A stretch of DNA of 64,000 nt from Pagrus major (Eukaryota > Chordata > Actinopteri > Spariformes > Sparidae): the NCBI RefSeq assembly GCF_040436345.1, contig NC_133216.1, positions 14,278,110 to 14,342,109 on the forward strand, read 5' to 3'. Below the pieces are notes generated by a model. The model did not search any database and was not told the DNA's origin. It saw nothing but the letters and a program-made list of their open reading frames with translations. The first letter of the stretch is position 1. Every line of letters starts with the position of its first letter. Both the position numbers and the translations under genes were made by a program. This document shows positions 37,325-50,571 of this stretch, piece after piece.

Positions 37325-38220
37325 CCTTTGAACTCTTGGGAGCTTCTGTTTTTTATTTTATTTTGCGTTTTTCGCACTCTCTCGCTCACAGACCTGATTC
37401 TAGTTTTTTGCACTGTGTCACCGTTGCAGTCATGAAAACAGGCTGACCCTACGACCTTTATGTGCTCAGGTAGCTGTCAGCAGACACCTGAGGAGGAGCA
37501 AAGGCTGCTATAAGCAGAAGGGTCAAAAGTCTAACTGCGTTGTCGTCTTTGACCTTGTTTGACGACCATGAGAAGCGACAGGTGCGTGACGTTTGACTGT
37601 AAGATTCATCAGACTCTTGATTTAATCTAGAGACTTGAGTGCCTGAGATACTGTCAAGAGGAAAAAGAGGATCGTTCTCTGTTTCCTGGTCCACGACGCC
37701 ATCTGATTGGTGTTCAGACCTCCATTTCCGTTTCAGACTGAACTCTGACAGACAGAGAGATTAACGAATGGATGTTTATTTAACACTTTCCGTGTCTGGT
37801 TGTGTGTAAATGTGTGTGAGAGTGAACTAGAGAATGTATATTATGAGTGTACGTGTTGGAAAAGGAAGGACAGAGACGGTTTACTTTAAGAAAAGAAAAC
37901 AAAGTTGATCTACTTGTCAAAGAGAGTTCATACTCCCGCTCTGAAGGCTTTAAAGCCTTTTAAAAACTGTTTTTAAAACTATACACTGTTGCCTGTATTG
38001 TCTCTGTAATACTACAGTCTGTCAAAGATGTATGATTTTTTCATACCTGCGTGTAAAATAGCTTTTTTGTACATGGATATATTGTACATATTGATGCCCT
38101 TTTTGTACTGTGGTTTGGTCTGGAAGTATCACTGTATTACTTTGCTCTGTTTGTCCCATTTCGCTTTCCATTTGGAGCAACCAGCACATGTGGATTGTAA
38201 TAAAAGTGCATTTACCAACT
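37325..38220 (+). other. 3' UTR of the Jagged-like gene with poly(A) signal
   Basis: AT-rich sequence follows the TGA. The first canonical AATAAA is at 38199-38204, so cleavage is expected 10-30 nt later. A Pumilio-type element TGTACATA lies at 38083-38090. Its use in regulation is inferred. Confidence 0.7.
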
Positions 38221-41067
38221 CTATTTTTTAATTTTTTAATTACAAATCATCATTAATAACCAGTGTTAGGACCACAGGTATTTCAGTCGCTGCTAGAGGG
38301 AGGTGTCAGCGCTGACATACAGAGATTAAAGGTGCAAAATGTAATCATTTTAGTTTCAAACATTTTCAAATTAGCTTACACTTGTCATCAGAGTGTGAAA
38401 ATATTTATTTCAACATCATGTTCTGGCACCTTTTCCTGCCAGCATCCCCTCCTGGGTCCGTCCAAACCTGCTAGCGGTGCAATCAACACCAACACTCCCC
38501 CAACGCTTCAAGTTTGGACTGTAAAATATTTATATATGCATAACAACTTTTGGGATACTATGACAAGCTTTCCTGTGAATATCATTGTCACAGGCCCAAG
38601 CAATGATGCATCATGAGTGAGCAACAATCAAAAGTCTTTTGAAGTTCTCATTTGCTCTTTATTTATGAGTTTGTACGACTAATCACAAACTAATTACAAG
38701 TGTGTTTTTCTCAGTGTCACAATCAAATGTGAGTATTGTTTATGTTGCACACCAAGCAGTGCTCATAGACCTTCCACAGATCCCATTTATATGCCAAATA
38801 TGTCATGTTGAATTTTAGGAAAATGTTTAACAACCATAAAACGTATGTAGTTTGGAGTTTAATGTGTCCACTGTAAGCATCGTACAGCTTCAGTGAAGTA
38901 TCAGAACAAACAGAGACAGCGCTGCAGACTTTGTAGGAGGAGAAAAACAGGGTTTAAAACTGGTAAGAAGTGATGGGATCACATTACAAGAAGAAGATAG
39001 GGCAACACACAGACTTAGGGATACAGAAAATAAGCATCTTATGTAAAAAAGGAAAACAAACACATGGAAATATAAATTAGGAACACACAATATGGTCAAA
39101 AACATCATATTGCAATTATTTTTTGACAGAAATTGTGATGCAAGATTAGTGAGAGTGATCAATTTTGCATCACAATTTTTATTTTCACTGAAAAATCTAT
39201 TAAAATCATTATGTCTGCAAAACAGTACAGTACAGTACTTCAGTAAAATGCTATTTTGTCACACATTTGACCTTTTCCCTAAAAAAAATTGCAGCCTCTT
39301 GCGATTTTGGATATTGAACTTTGCCATATTGCAATTGCAATTATATTTTGGTTATAAAATTTTTCATAAAAAGTTACATGTGATGATCTTTACAAGCGAG
39401 CGTGAAGAGCTTCTTACCCTTTGTGTCAGTGTGAGAGCACTTTTCAGATGCTATGACAAGCTCAACAGTTCATATCATTGTTAAAGGCCCGAGGGAGGAT
39501 ATTTCACCATGGAGCACATGGCTCACCGCCACTATGACTAGGTCAGTGGGTCACTGTATACACAAGGTCTCTTTCTCTCTCTCTCTCTCTCTCTCTGACA
39601 CACATTCACAAACAATGATCCTGACCAGGAAAATTGTCCACAGTCTTCCTAGAAAACAACTGTGCGGTTGTGGGAAACTTGTCCGTTGTTGGAAAGTTGA
39701 TAAAGTTTGTAGAAAGTTACAAAATCATGGAAATCAAATTACCCTATTTTAACCCCTTAACACCATGTCACTGTAAATTCATTGTATGCTTTAGGTGTCA
39801 TGCAAACCGCTAAAATATTAAATATATAAACATAAAGAACACAAAACGTTTATTTGGCAGTGTAGTATGTAAACCCAACTCCTCTGTATATGTCATGCTG
39901 ATGTCAAAATGATAAATTAACTGTAGAAATGTGTGTGAAAGGAAGGGTTGTGTGTAAAGTGACACAGCAGCGAAAGTTACCAGGCACATGCATGTGACAA
40001 ATGTGATCTAACAGCGGCAGACTGGAAACGAACACGGGCTTCCTGTCGCCACCCTGGTCAGGAGGAAATGTAGGAAATAGAGTTCACACACACACACATG
40101 ACTGTAGGACACCCTCCACCTGCTGTGCGGTTTCAGGATGTCAAACCTCAGCCTGCATGTTAGGAAGTTTTCTCAAAAGGTGCTGCCCCTCAATCCAAAA
40201 AACGGTTGTTGAGCGCCTGAGGACAGATGTTTACCTGTGAAATCTCAGGTGTTGACAGCGGTGCAGGTAATTTTGTTCCCTTCAGTTTTAATGTCACGAT
40301 CTTGGCGACTTTGTCAGTTCCTCGTTGAAGCAGACAGAAGTTTGAAAAGAAACTTTCTGGTCTCTGTCCTTCACTCTCCTGACAGCCTGTGGGTAATAGT
40401 ACAAATAAAGGGTAATCTGGGGTTTAAACTATGATTGATTTGTCACTGGGGATCCAAATTTCAACATTTGCACAGAGCCTGTTGCATAAGAAGGATCATT
40501 TATGTTAATTCAGCTGATCTGGGTTGACACAAGAGGCATCTCATCACAGAAAAGAGTTTTGAGGTGGAGTTATTCTATTCAATTCAATGTAATTTACTTT
40601 ATTCCCCCAGAAAAGTGAGGCGGACCTCAGAGTTCAGAGCATCTCTCCTGTCTTACAGGGACATCTTGTGGCCACAGCAGGTAGAAACTTTAAAACCACT
40701 TCGTCTCATGACTCGTGTTACCACTCTCACTTTTTAATATCATCTTCACATCCTTTATTATCCAGATCCATATATAGTGTTTTCTACATTAGCACTTTAT
40801 AGAGGATCAAAATGTGTGCGATGATGTGCAAAAAGTTAAACAAAGAACAATAAAATAAATGTGAGTAACAAACTGGCAAATGACTTGAAAACAGTTCAAA
40901 CGGTCGTGATAAAACTCATCAATTCATCGTTAAGAATCAGGATTCACATGAGCACAAAAGCTGTAAACTGTAAACCAAATGATGGAAATATAAATGAAAA
41001 CATCTATGAAAGGATAAAGATCTATCAACTGCTTCAAAAATCATTAAAGTCCACGTTTAAGTTAGGT

Positions 41068-41237
41068 TAATTGGTTACTCTACATTGTCCATAGGTGTGA
41101 ATGTGAGCGTGAATGGTTGTTTGTCCCTATATGTCAGCCCTGTGATGAACTGTTGACTTATCCAGGGTGTACCCCGCCGGCACCCACTGTCAGCTGGGAT
41201 CGACTCCAGGATAAGTGGTTTCAATGGATGGATGTAG
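41068..41237 (+). mobile_element. Common fish LINE/SINE-derived fragment
   Basis: Contains GGTGTGAATGTGAGCGTGAA, CAGCCCTGTGATGAACTG, CCAGGGTGTACCCCGCC, GTCAGCTGGGATCGACTCCA and ends ATGGATGGATG. This order is typical of one of the most abundant fish repeats. Confidence 0.75.
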
Positions 41238-41437
41238 TTTGTTTAGACATAAAAAAAAATCAGTCAATCTTCTGATTAAATTGTCTTCCCCAAAACTACA
41301 TAATGCACCTTTAAGGTTTTCCTGAATCAAATGATGGCAGGGTTAGGGTAGGGCATTTTATTGTCCTAACACAAGAGTCAGGCGCCCCAAGAATTGTTTT
41401 AGGTCTGTGAGGTTAATTTGTGAGGTTAATTTAAGCC

Positions 41438-41457
41438 ATATATACAGTATATATACA

Positions 41458-41529
<72 letters not shown>

Positions 41530-41540
41530 TGTATATGTAT
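41438..41540. repeat. (TA)n palindrome flanked by inverted ATACAGTATAT motifs
   Basis: About 75 bp of pure TA repeat, entered by ATATACAGTATATATACAGT and left by TATATACTGTATATG, which is the inverse. The whole is self-complementary and lies just upstream of the proposed clasrp exon 1. Confidence 0.95.
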
Positions 41541-41559
41541 ATCAAATCAATCATTAAGC

Positions 41560-41765
41560 CCAGTGTTCAGCACTGACAGTGACGCTCTCTGGTGTACATG
41601 CTGTGTACAGCTGTGTAGCGCCCCCGCAGGCTGAGCTCGGTACTGCACAGACCGACTACAACAGCTCGTCCGTGGAGAAGGAGGCGTGTAATTGACAGCG
41701 CGACGCTAACATCGTCCTCGGCTGACGAAAACAACCCCAGTGTGTGTTGGCGATCCGTAAAACAG
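41560..41765 (+). other. clasrp: clasrp 5' UTR exon 1 and core promoter area
   Basis: A GC-richer block ends in a good donor (AACAG|GTAAAC). The next acceptor that gives a reading frame is the clasrp start exon at about 43558, so this is best read as the non-coding first exon. Its 5' end is not visible, and I see no clear TATA box at a sensible distance. CpGs are enriched at 41590-41960. Confidence 0.5.
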
Positions 41766-43557
41766 GTAAACGGTGACATTTAAACCCGTGCCGAGGCTGT
41801 TCTGCAGCTGTGTCTCATGCTGTGTTGGTGCTAGAGAGGCTGCGACACACGCGTCTTTGCAGGTTGAGCTAAGCTAATGTGTGCTAGCTGTGATGCTAAC
41901 AGTAGGCCTGGTCTGCATGCGCAACCAGGCCGACGTGCACGCCAACAAACTCCTCAATAACTTTGAAAACATTGATATTTCACAGACTATTCAGCCTAAC
42001 ATCAATGGGAGGAAGGCGCATATGGTATACATAAATATAACTTACAACAGATGAACAGTGTTGTGGTGTGAGGAGCTTGACAACAATAATATAAAGATAG
42101 TTAGCTAGGTTAGCTCTTCGGCTCCAGGCGGTTTAGCTACATGAAGCTACTAAACAAACACAAGTAATGTTAATGATTACACGCAGAGGCGATGAAACTG
42201 GTATCAAAGCTTACAATGACATGGTTGTGTTGTGCAATTTGTTAAAGTTAATTAACTATACCTTTTAATATTGCAATAGTGCAACCCATGCACACTCAAA
42301 CTGTGGATGTAATTAACCTTTTAATCAGAGAAGGTAATTGGAAATACAGTAAAACTTCTACTGGGAGTATTTTGCATAAATGTATTGGCTTTCATTTTGT
42401 TTGTTGGCTTGAATGTCACTTTACTCTGCAGCACCAAATACTTGGCTACAGTTATGGGCAGCTTAAAGTCAACTATCGACTCCTTTATAAATAGTTAAAT
42501 ATAAAAATAATGTGTATAGTTGGTGCTGAGCCACAAGGGAAGAATGGCATGAAAGCCCTCTTATGATATCAGTTAACATGAAGCCATGTCTGTGACAAAA
42601 GGGGACATCACATGGAGTTATCTAGGTTAAAGTTAACTACACCGGACTGGATTATCATGATGGTTACTTCATTTAAATCACAGCACACACAGCAAGAAAT
42701 AACAATAACCTCAATTGTTTATTTTGGATTAGGCATCTTTGGAATGGGGTGGAGCTGTAATGGTTATCTCTGCTGAAGATGTGGGGTCAGATAAAACAGG
42801 AAATGCAGCATTTTTCATGGCAGATAAATAATCGGTGGCTTAATTAAAAATAAATAGATCTATGCTACAAGGTTGTGATGTCTCATGACTTCTCTTGTTT
42901 GTTTGCAAGGACTTCAGAAGCAGTACACGCAGACATGCAGTGCACATGTGCAAAATATACATACAATCCTGCTATATGTTGACAAAATAGTCCAGAAAAA
43001 TAGGCTAATTTTTGTTAAAAGGCAACTGTCTGCACAAGCAGTTTGTGTTTGTTATGAAATATTTTTATAAAAAAAATAGTCTCACCCTGGAGCCCTGCTG
43101 TGTTGTTGTCCATAAAATGTACATAATGCTCCACAATATTTGTAAAATGTACAAATATTCTGATATACTGCTTTCCCAGAATTATCTTTACTCAGTATGA
43201 TTGAGAGTCACCGGTTGTATCCTAGATAAATATAGAACTGAGCGTTGGCATTGTGCTCTCAGTTGTATTTATTGTGCTTCATGGTTTGTTGTTTTCATGA
43301 GAAATAACTGCTGAAAGTAGTTATATTCTAATATCTATATCAATAAAATGATGTGGGAGCCTGAAGTTATGTAAAGTGCTCTCTAGAGCTCTGTCTGTGC
43401 AGCTTGCCCCGTCGATTATTTGTTAAAAATACATTCTTCTGTCTCCTTCACTCCACGCCTCCTCCACTCCTATCTCTGTACTGAAATTTCCTCACGTCCT
43501 TTTGTGCTCTCTCTTTCTCCTCTCTCCCATGTTACTTTCCTCTCTGGCCATTTACAG
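41766..43557 (+). other. clasrp: clasrp intron 1
   Basis: Lies between the non-coding exon 1 donor and the acceptor tttacag before the start codon. AT-rich; no exon or recognisable element found. Confidence 0.6.
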
Positions 43558-43598
43558 CAGCCGTGCCCCGCCGCGCCCCCACCCCCAGCGGAGCCGTC

Positions 43599-46500
43599 AT
43601 GTGGCAGGAGGCCCGCAAGCATGAGCGCAAGCTCCGTGGCATGATGGTAGATTACAAACGCCGAGGCGAGCGACGGCGGGAGTACTACGAGAAGATAGTA
43701 AGAGACTTTTTCATCTAGCTGAGCAACACATTCAGAGATACTCGAGTGTTATAATATTTGTTGTAGCTGACTAACGGTGTCTGATTAAGACCTGAGACAC
43801 ATTGATACAGTTAACTATCAGATTTACAGCAGTGTTTTGAACAGTGGAGATAAGAGTGTGCTCGATCAGCACCATGCACAGCCTGAATTGTGCTTCTGGT
43901 TTGAAATGAAGATGAAATTCAGGAGATAAAGGGCTGTGCAGTATAATATCGTTCGCTGTGTGGTGAGTTTTTTTATTTGATTACAAGATGCCATTTTATC
44001 GTCTGCTGACTGCCTCTCATTCTGTCTCAACAGAAAAAAGATCCAGCTCAGTTTCTGCAGGTTCATGGCCGAGCCTACAAGATCCATCTGGATCCTGCTG
44101 TGGCTCTGGCTGCAGAGAGCCCCATCAACATGTGAGGAGACAGACACACACACACACACACCCTACATACGTACATACTAGACATCACATCAGATGCACA
44201 GTATGTGTCGGATCTCACTGATCAGATTTAACCTCTGTTTTGTCAAAAGGATGCCGTGGCAGGGAGATGCCAACAACATGATTGACAGGTTTGATGTGAG
44301 GGCTCACCTGGACTACATCCCCACCTACACACCTCCACTGCTCAGCACATCGTAAGTTTTAAAGTGAAATGAACGTCACACTCTGTCTATTATGAATATT
44401 TTATGATGTTTAATTTCTTTTCCTCATGATTGTACATAACAGTGGGGCATTGTGGCAATGTTCATGTTTTCTTCTTTTATTACACATTTTGGTATTTGAG
44501 GCGTTTTACTGAAGTAGAGCAAAAGTCATCAATATAACAATGCACAATACCTTAACATAAAGTTAGAAAGTTTTGAGAGTGCTTTGAAGCTTAAGCAGAG
44601 AGGTTTTAGTCAGTTAGTTTGGTTTTTATTCTTTTCTGTTTAACACAACAACATGTTTAGCTTATATATGTAGAAGTTTACCAGCTTGAGTCAGAAGATT
44701 TTCTAGTAAATGTAATACTTGGACAGAAAAACATATCCAGCCTTTTTGATGTCTGAATGCATCATACTCAAAACACTGGTTGTTGCTGTATTTTAAAATG
44801 AATGTGTTACTGAATAATGTCAAGCGTTATTAAATTTCTTCTTCTACAATGCTTAAGAGCCAGATGCTTCAGCCTCAGTTAGAAGAGAAAATGCTCAGCG
44901 TGTTGAGATGTGAGTATTCAGTCAAGTTTTAAATGTGAAAAACATCCTTCCACTCTTTGTGTCATGCAGCACCCCGGAGCAGGAGATGGAGGAGAGGAAG
45001 TGCAATTATGAACGCTACAGAGGCCTCGTGCAGAACGACTTTGCCAACAGTGAGTATCACAAACTCATTTACTGATGTTCTTTCAAGAAAAAGTTGAATT
45101 TTATTCGACTGTCAGAAGCTGCATCATCAGAAGTAATACATCACTTTAACAATACATTTCACACATTCACAGTGCTGCACATGTTATCTTGATGTCGCTA
45201 TAATAGTCTGTTAACCTGCCCTCAGTGGGTATATTTTGCAGTCGTGTTGTGCTGTTAAACTCCCTGCTGTCCTCCCACAGTCTCTGAGGAGCAATGTTTA
45301 TACCAAATCTACCTGGATGAGCTCTACGGTGGCCTGCAGAAGCCAAATGAGGATGAGAAGAAAAAGTATGTTTAAAGTGGTTGTTTCATCCTGACTTGTA
45401 TCCAACATTTCAGCTGTTTGTGTATTTATAAATGTCTCCTTCCATCGTGCAGACTGGCAGAAAAAAAGGCCACCATTGGTTACACCTATGAAGACAGCAC
45501 TGTGACCGAGCCTGACCCCCAGTCAGACAAAGATGAAGACAATTCAGAGAACAGTGAATCCGAAGAGGACGAGGGCATCCCAGATATTGGTGAGGAAATG
45601 GGTTCAGCACTAATGAGATTAACACATTAGGGGGGAAAAAACAAAGCTGTAAAGGTAAGTAGCTCCAGAAACGGGAAGCAGAGCAGAAATATGTATCAGA
45701 GAACAACAACAACCTTCAGTCTGTCGATCTTCATCAGTTTATAAGAAAACACAATCATATCTGGCTTAAAATCAGTAGAAATGATTATTAAATTAAGCAC
45801 AACTTGACATTTTTTTAATTTATTCTCATTGTGTTTTACCTGCTGTGAACTTAGAATCTGTTTTAACAAAAACAAATCCTGTCTCTACAAATATATGTTA
45901 AACATGAGTATGAGGGTAAAATCTTGTTTTTGTCTCTGTGCACAGATGTGGAGGTCGATGTTGATGAGCTGAACCAGGAACAGGTGTTGGACGTAAACAA
46001 AATGGCGACATCTTATGGAATGGCCGAAGGAGACTTTGTGAGGTAACTTGTCTGTGATTACATCATGATGTCTCAGAGCTCACCTGTTGGGTCTGTCATG
46101 TGCTGCTGTGATTGAGGCTCTGTTGCTTTTATAGGTTCTTTGTTTACAAATATGTAAGAAACTCAGATGAGTGACCTCATTTAAAAAAAATGTGCACTGT
46201 TTTTTGTTGCAAGACTGTTAACATGATACCTGTTTCTCAGGATGTTACGGAAAGACAAGGAGGAAGTGGAGGCCATCAAACATGCCAAAGCTCTGGAGGC
46301 GGAGAAGGCCATGTACTCTGTAAGATGACGTCCACTGAGGAATTTGTGTCTTATGATTGATTCTTATCAGCATTTTTAAGCAACATGTTTGATCGTCTCA
46401 GGGCCGGCGTTCCCGCAGACAAAGGAGAGAGTTCAGAGAAAAGAGGCTCAAAGGTAGACAGATCAGCCCACCAAGGTAAATTGATGATGCCCTGAAAGGG

Positions 46501-49500
46501 TTTTTATCTAATCAGTTTGCTTACCTCAAAACATGTTTAAGTTAAGTCATGCTCCTGTTTTTCAGCTATGCCAGGAGAGACAGCCCAACGTACGACCCCT
46601 ATAAACGGTGAGTTGACTTCATCAGTTTCCTTGCTAATGTCCTGATTTCTTTTGTTTGCCTGTGTGTTTGAAATTTCTGGTTTTTATGATTTCTCTCAGG
46701 CCAGAGTCCGAGTCAAGCTCTGAGTCCCGGTCACGCTCTCGTACACCCGGTCCAGAGAAGATCACCTTCATCACCAGCTTTGGAGGCAGCGATGATGAAG
46801 CTGCAGCAGCACAAACACCTGCTCCTCACACTGGCCATGCCACCTCCAACTCGCAGCACCCTGCAGGTCATAACAGGGGCTCCCGGTCGGTAACTTTCCG
46901 TTTTCCTGGCTTTTCATTGGTTACAGTCAGTTTGTTGTCTGTTGAAATGACCACAGCTGTTGAGGCAGAAAGAATACTGACGATGAAATACTGATTTTTG
47001 TGGTAGGTGAGGTGGATTACAGTTTTTTATGAAGTGAAGTCAGTGCAAAGAGTTGCCGTTAAGTGCACTTAATTGCACTCTGCATGTGTGTATAGACAAA
47101 ATGTGTAAGATTGGATAGTTGTAAGCATTGACACACATTTACTAGGTTGATTGTGGCAATGGGAAGCAGTTATATGATTCTTAAATATTTTGATAATTTA
47201 CAAAAAGTCGACCCTGTGATTTCTTCAAAACAAGAGAACAGAAGTATTCTGAAGATAGGCTAGGTGCTGGGCTGGTGTTCTTACTAAAACAGCGTCTCTG
47301 TTTATCCAGGAGACGAAGGTCATCCTCCAGTCACTCCCCATCCTCCTCCTCCCACTCCTCCTCTCGCTCCTCCTCTCGCTCTTCTTCCCGTTCACGCCGT
47401 GCCCGACGTGGACGGGGAGGGAGGGATGGGCGGCGATCCCGGACCCGGTCGCGGTCGAGACGGCGTTCCAGATCTCACTCCCGGGGTAGAGGAGGGAACG
47501 GAGGGAGCGCATCTTGGAGGAGACGAGACCGGACACGATCGCGGTCTAACGACCGAGAAAGAGAACGAGAGAGGGACAGAGACAGAGACAGGGATAGGGA
47601 TAGGAGACGATACTCTGCACGCAGACGAACGAGGTAAGATGTCTGCCAATGTCTCCCAACAGTGACCTATTAACATCACACACAGTAGTGACCTCAGCTC
47701 TCTTTCCGTTCTGTCAGGTCCCGTTCCAGCTCACGACAGGGGGGCGGCTCGAGGCGAGGATGTCGGAGCAGCGGAGGCCATCGGCGGGGAGACAGCGACA
47801 GCCACAGTCCCTCTCAGTCCCCCAGTCGTGCCAACCACAGTCCCTCCCCTGCTCACAGAGGAGCCCAGGCCTCTTCCACCACCATCTGTGACAAGCTAAG
47901 AAAGTAAGAAGGTCATGTAAACACTGTGGCAGCGACAAATCTCCACTAGGGGTGTAACGATTCTGAAACAGAGTGCGAAGCCATGAAATAAATGTCCACA
48001 ATCTGGAGTTGAATCTGGGACATCTGTTTACTGTCAGTCTTGTCCCAAAAAGGAGAAAAACTACAAAAAACAATTACATTCCCTCCTCAGATAAGACTTC
48101 CTTCTCTTCTCTAAAACTTTAGTTTTGTCTGACTGTTGGCCCATGTTTTTACATTGTGTGGGCTCGCAGTAAACCACGTACCTGCTTCTGCTGATTGACT
48201 GCTCTCTGCAAGGTGCATTCAGGGGCTGCTCGTAAATTACAAACATGTCTCATTCCATTCGCATCCAACTTTTCAAAGACTTTGTGCTGCACTTATTAAT
48301 TTTGTGTGAAGTTAAAGATAGGGAAGGCAATTCTGGACAATTTCCCAGGTCAGCAGATACAGAAGTTTTGGGTTACAATGTCCCAAATCATCGGTATTTG
48401 ACGACCTGGGAATGAGACTCTACAATCAACTTTATTTCTCAAGAATCACTTTCTCTATCTTTAACTTACAAAGTTAATCTACTTCATAATGTTGTTTAGT
48501 GGTTTTGATATTCCAAATTGCAGTTGATTAAACAAAACAAACATTTTTCCTCGTTTTTTTCTCATTCACACGAGCTGAACCGAACCATGGATTTAGATAA
48601 TCGTTACACCCCTAATCTCAACCGAAACACTTATTTGTGATGTAGATAAAGTTTTTGATTATCAATCAAGATGTCACTCTTCCCCAGCTAATCGTCTTCT
48701 CTCTTCCTCTCCAGGCCTGAAACTCCGGGTGGTAAAGAGACGGGAGCTGCCAAAGTCAGTAAGAATTTGATCTAGCTGGGTTTCTTGCTAAAGCCTACGC
48801 CTCCCTCATCCCTGACAGGCTGACATGGTTGTCCACCAGACTGGGATGTAGAAGCCATTGTTGCCCACAGAAAATAAAATGATGTGATTTTTTTTTTTCT
48901 TTTTTTTTCTTTCTTGTTTCCACAAAGTGGACATGCACTGCAATCAAAGCCCCTCATCTATTTGCCATTACAGTTTTCTTCACCTTCTCAGTGTTTTGCT
49001 GAGAAGAATGTGAACTTGCCAACACTGAAAAAATGACTGAATTAATGCTGCCATCTCTGTATGGAGTGAACATTTGGGCACCCTGTGAAGTCATTTTGTC
49101 TTGATTGTGCTTTAAGTCTGGGTTGTGCATGCATGTGTATATATATACATGTGGGTGAGAGAGTGAAGCGTCTTTATATCTGTTTGTAGTCTCAGCAGTA
49201 CATCACATATCAAAGCCCTCAGAGGGAGAAGATGACTTGTTTTCCTCATGACTCCATGTCTTGTTACAACTTCAGTATTCACTAAATCAGTATTGGCCAA
49301 GTGATCATTTTATAGTGACAGATGATGTTTGATTAACGATTGAAAAACAACATGGGTGTGCTCTGGGCAGCCTTTCTTGGGCTTGTTTTAACAAGCAGCA
49401 GAGCACATACAGACTGAAGACCTAATGAGAGTTAAAGGAGCAGTTGGACATTTTGGGATATACACTTATTTCCTTTCTTGCAGAGACTTAGATTAGAAAA

Positions 49501-50341
49501 TCGCACTTCGCACTAGGAGTGCGACATGTAGCTAAAGGGAGCAACCTGTTAGCTTAGTGTAAGTACTTGAAAACAGAGGCAAACAGCTAGCCTCTCTTTG
49601 TCCAAAGGTTTAAAAAAAATGCCTACAAGCACCTCTAAAGCTCTAAAACTAACATGTTAAACTTTGTTTAATCCGTACAAAAACTCACAAATAGCAGATT
49701 TCTGGGGGTTTATGTGCCGGCCTATTTCTAAATCAAACAAACCAGATATATCATGTTAGTCAGCAAGCTTAAGAGATGCTCATAGGTGGATTTTGTTCCC
49801 TTCAGACAGAACCAGGCTAGCTGTTCCCCTCTGTTCTCAGTCTTTATGCTAAGCTAAACTAACAGACGCTCGTGGAAGCTTCTTCTGATCTCACTCTAGG
49901 ACAAAAAGGCTGATGAACTGAATATTTTGACATTTTGGAAAATATGTTTAAGGCTAAATAACATCTATTTGTTGTTAATTTCTAACATTATGGATAGTTT
50001 GCCAGCCTGAAGTGGTTTCTCTTTTACTGCTGTAGAAAAGATTTGCATGTACAGACAGAGTGGAAGAGGGTTATTACTTGTTCTAGCCTGCGGTTTTGTG
50101 ACCTGCAGTTTTTCTTGCCTGGCCAGGTTTGAACGGCCCAGTGATGGGCGTGTCCCTGACAAAATGCCACTGGCTCTTTCTAAACTGAACGTACTGGACC
50201 TGAACTTGCCCTTGCCTCACTTCCCGACCTCCTTCTTCTTCTTTTCTCTCTAAATCTCTCTGACAGTTTTTGTACGTGTAAATCTGTTGTGTAAAGGTTC
50301 ATGTGACTGGATCCTGCCCTAAAGCAGCAGTGTGTCTCTGT

Positions 50342-50391
<50 letters not shown>

Positions 50392-50537
50392 ACGCACACA
50401 GCCTGTAAGACCCCAGGGTGCTTGTTGACTCAACAAACATCACACATGATTAATTTATCTGTGGCCTTTTCATCTCCACCAGCTACTGTACATGAAGGTG
50501 ATGGTACTGAAATTGTGTAACAGCACGGTGCCTTTGA

Positions 50538-50571
<34 letters not shown>

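Larger units (their letters stand above)
38221..41559. other. Intergenic region between the Jagged-like gene and clasrp
   Basis: No gene is supported. Contains a pair of diverged direct repeats (about 38555-38600 and 39448-39490, sharing CTATGACAAGCT and ATATCATTGT), an AT-rich dispersed repeat of the TTGCAATT type (39080-39360), a retroelement fragment (41068-41237), a one-ended MITE remnant (41285-41314) and the (TA)n tract. Confidence 0.75.

Noticed and set aside
37325..41559. Possible gemin7 or other 19q13.32 neighbour between the Jagged-like gene and clasrp
   Set aside because: No open frame in the interval resembles GEMIN7 or another expected neighbour; frames there are AT-rich and repeat-derived.
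47392..48073. Minus-strand frames of 95 to 119 codons opposite clasrp
   Set aside because: Shadows of the arginine/serine-rich codons of clasrp exons 47310-47633 and 47718-47903.
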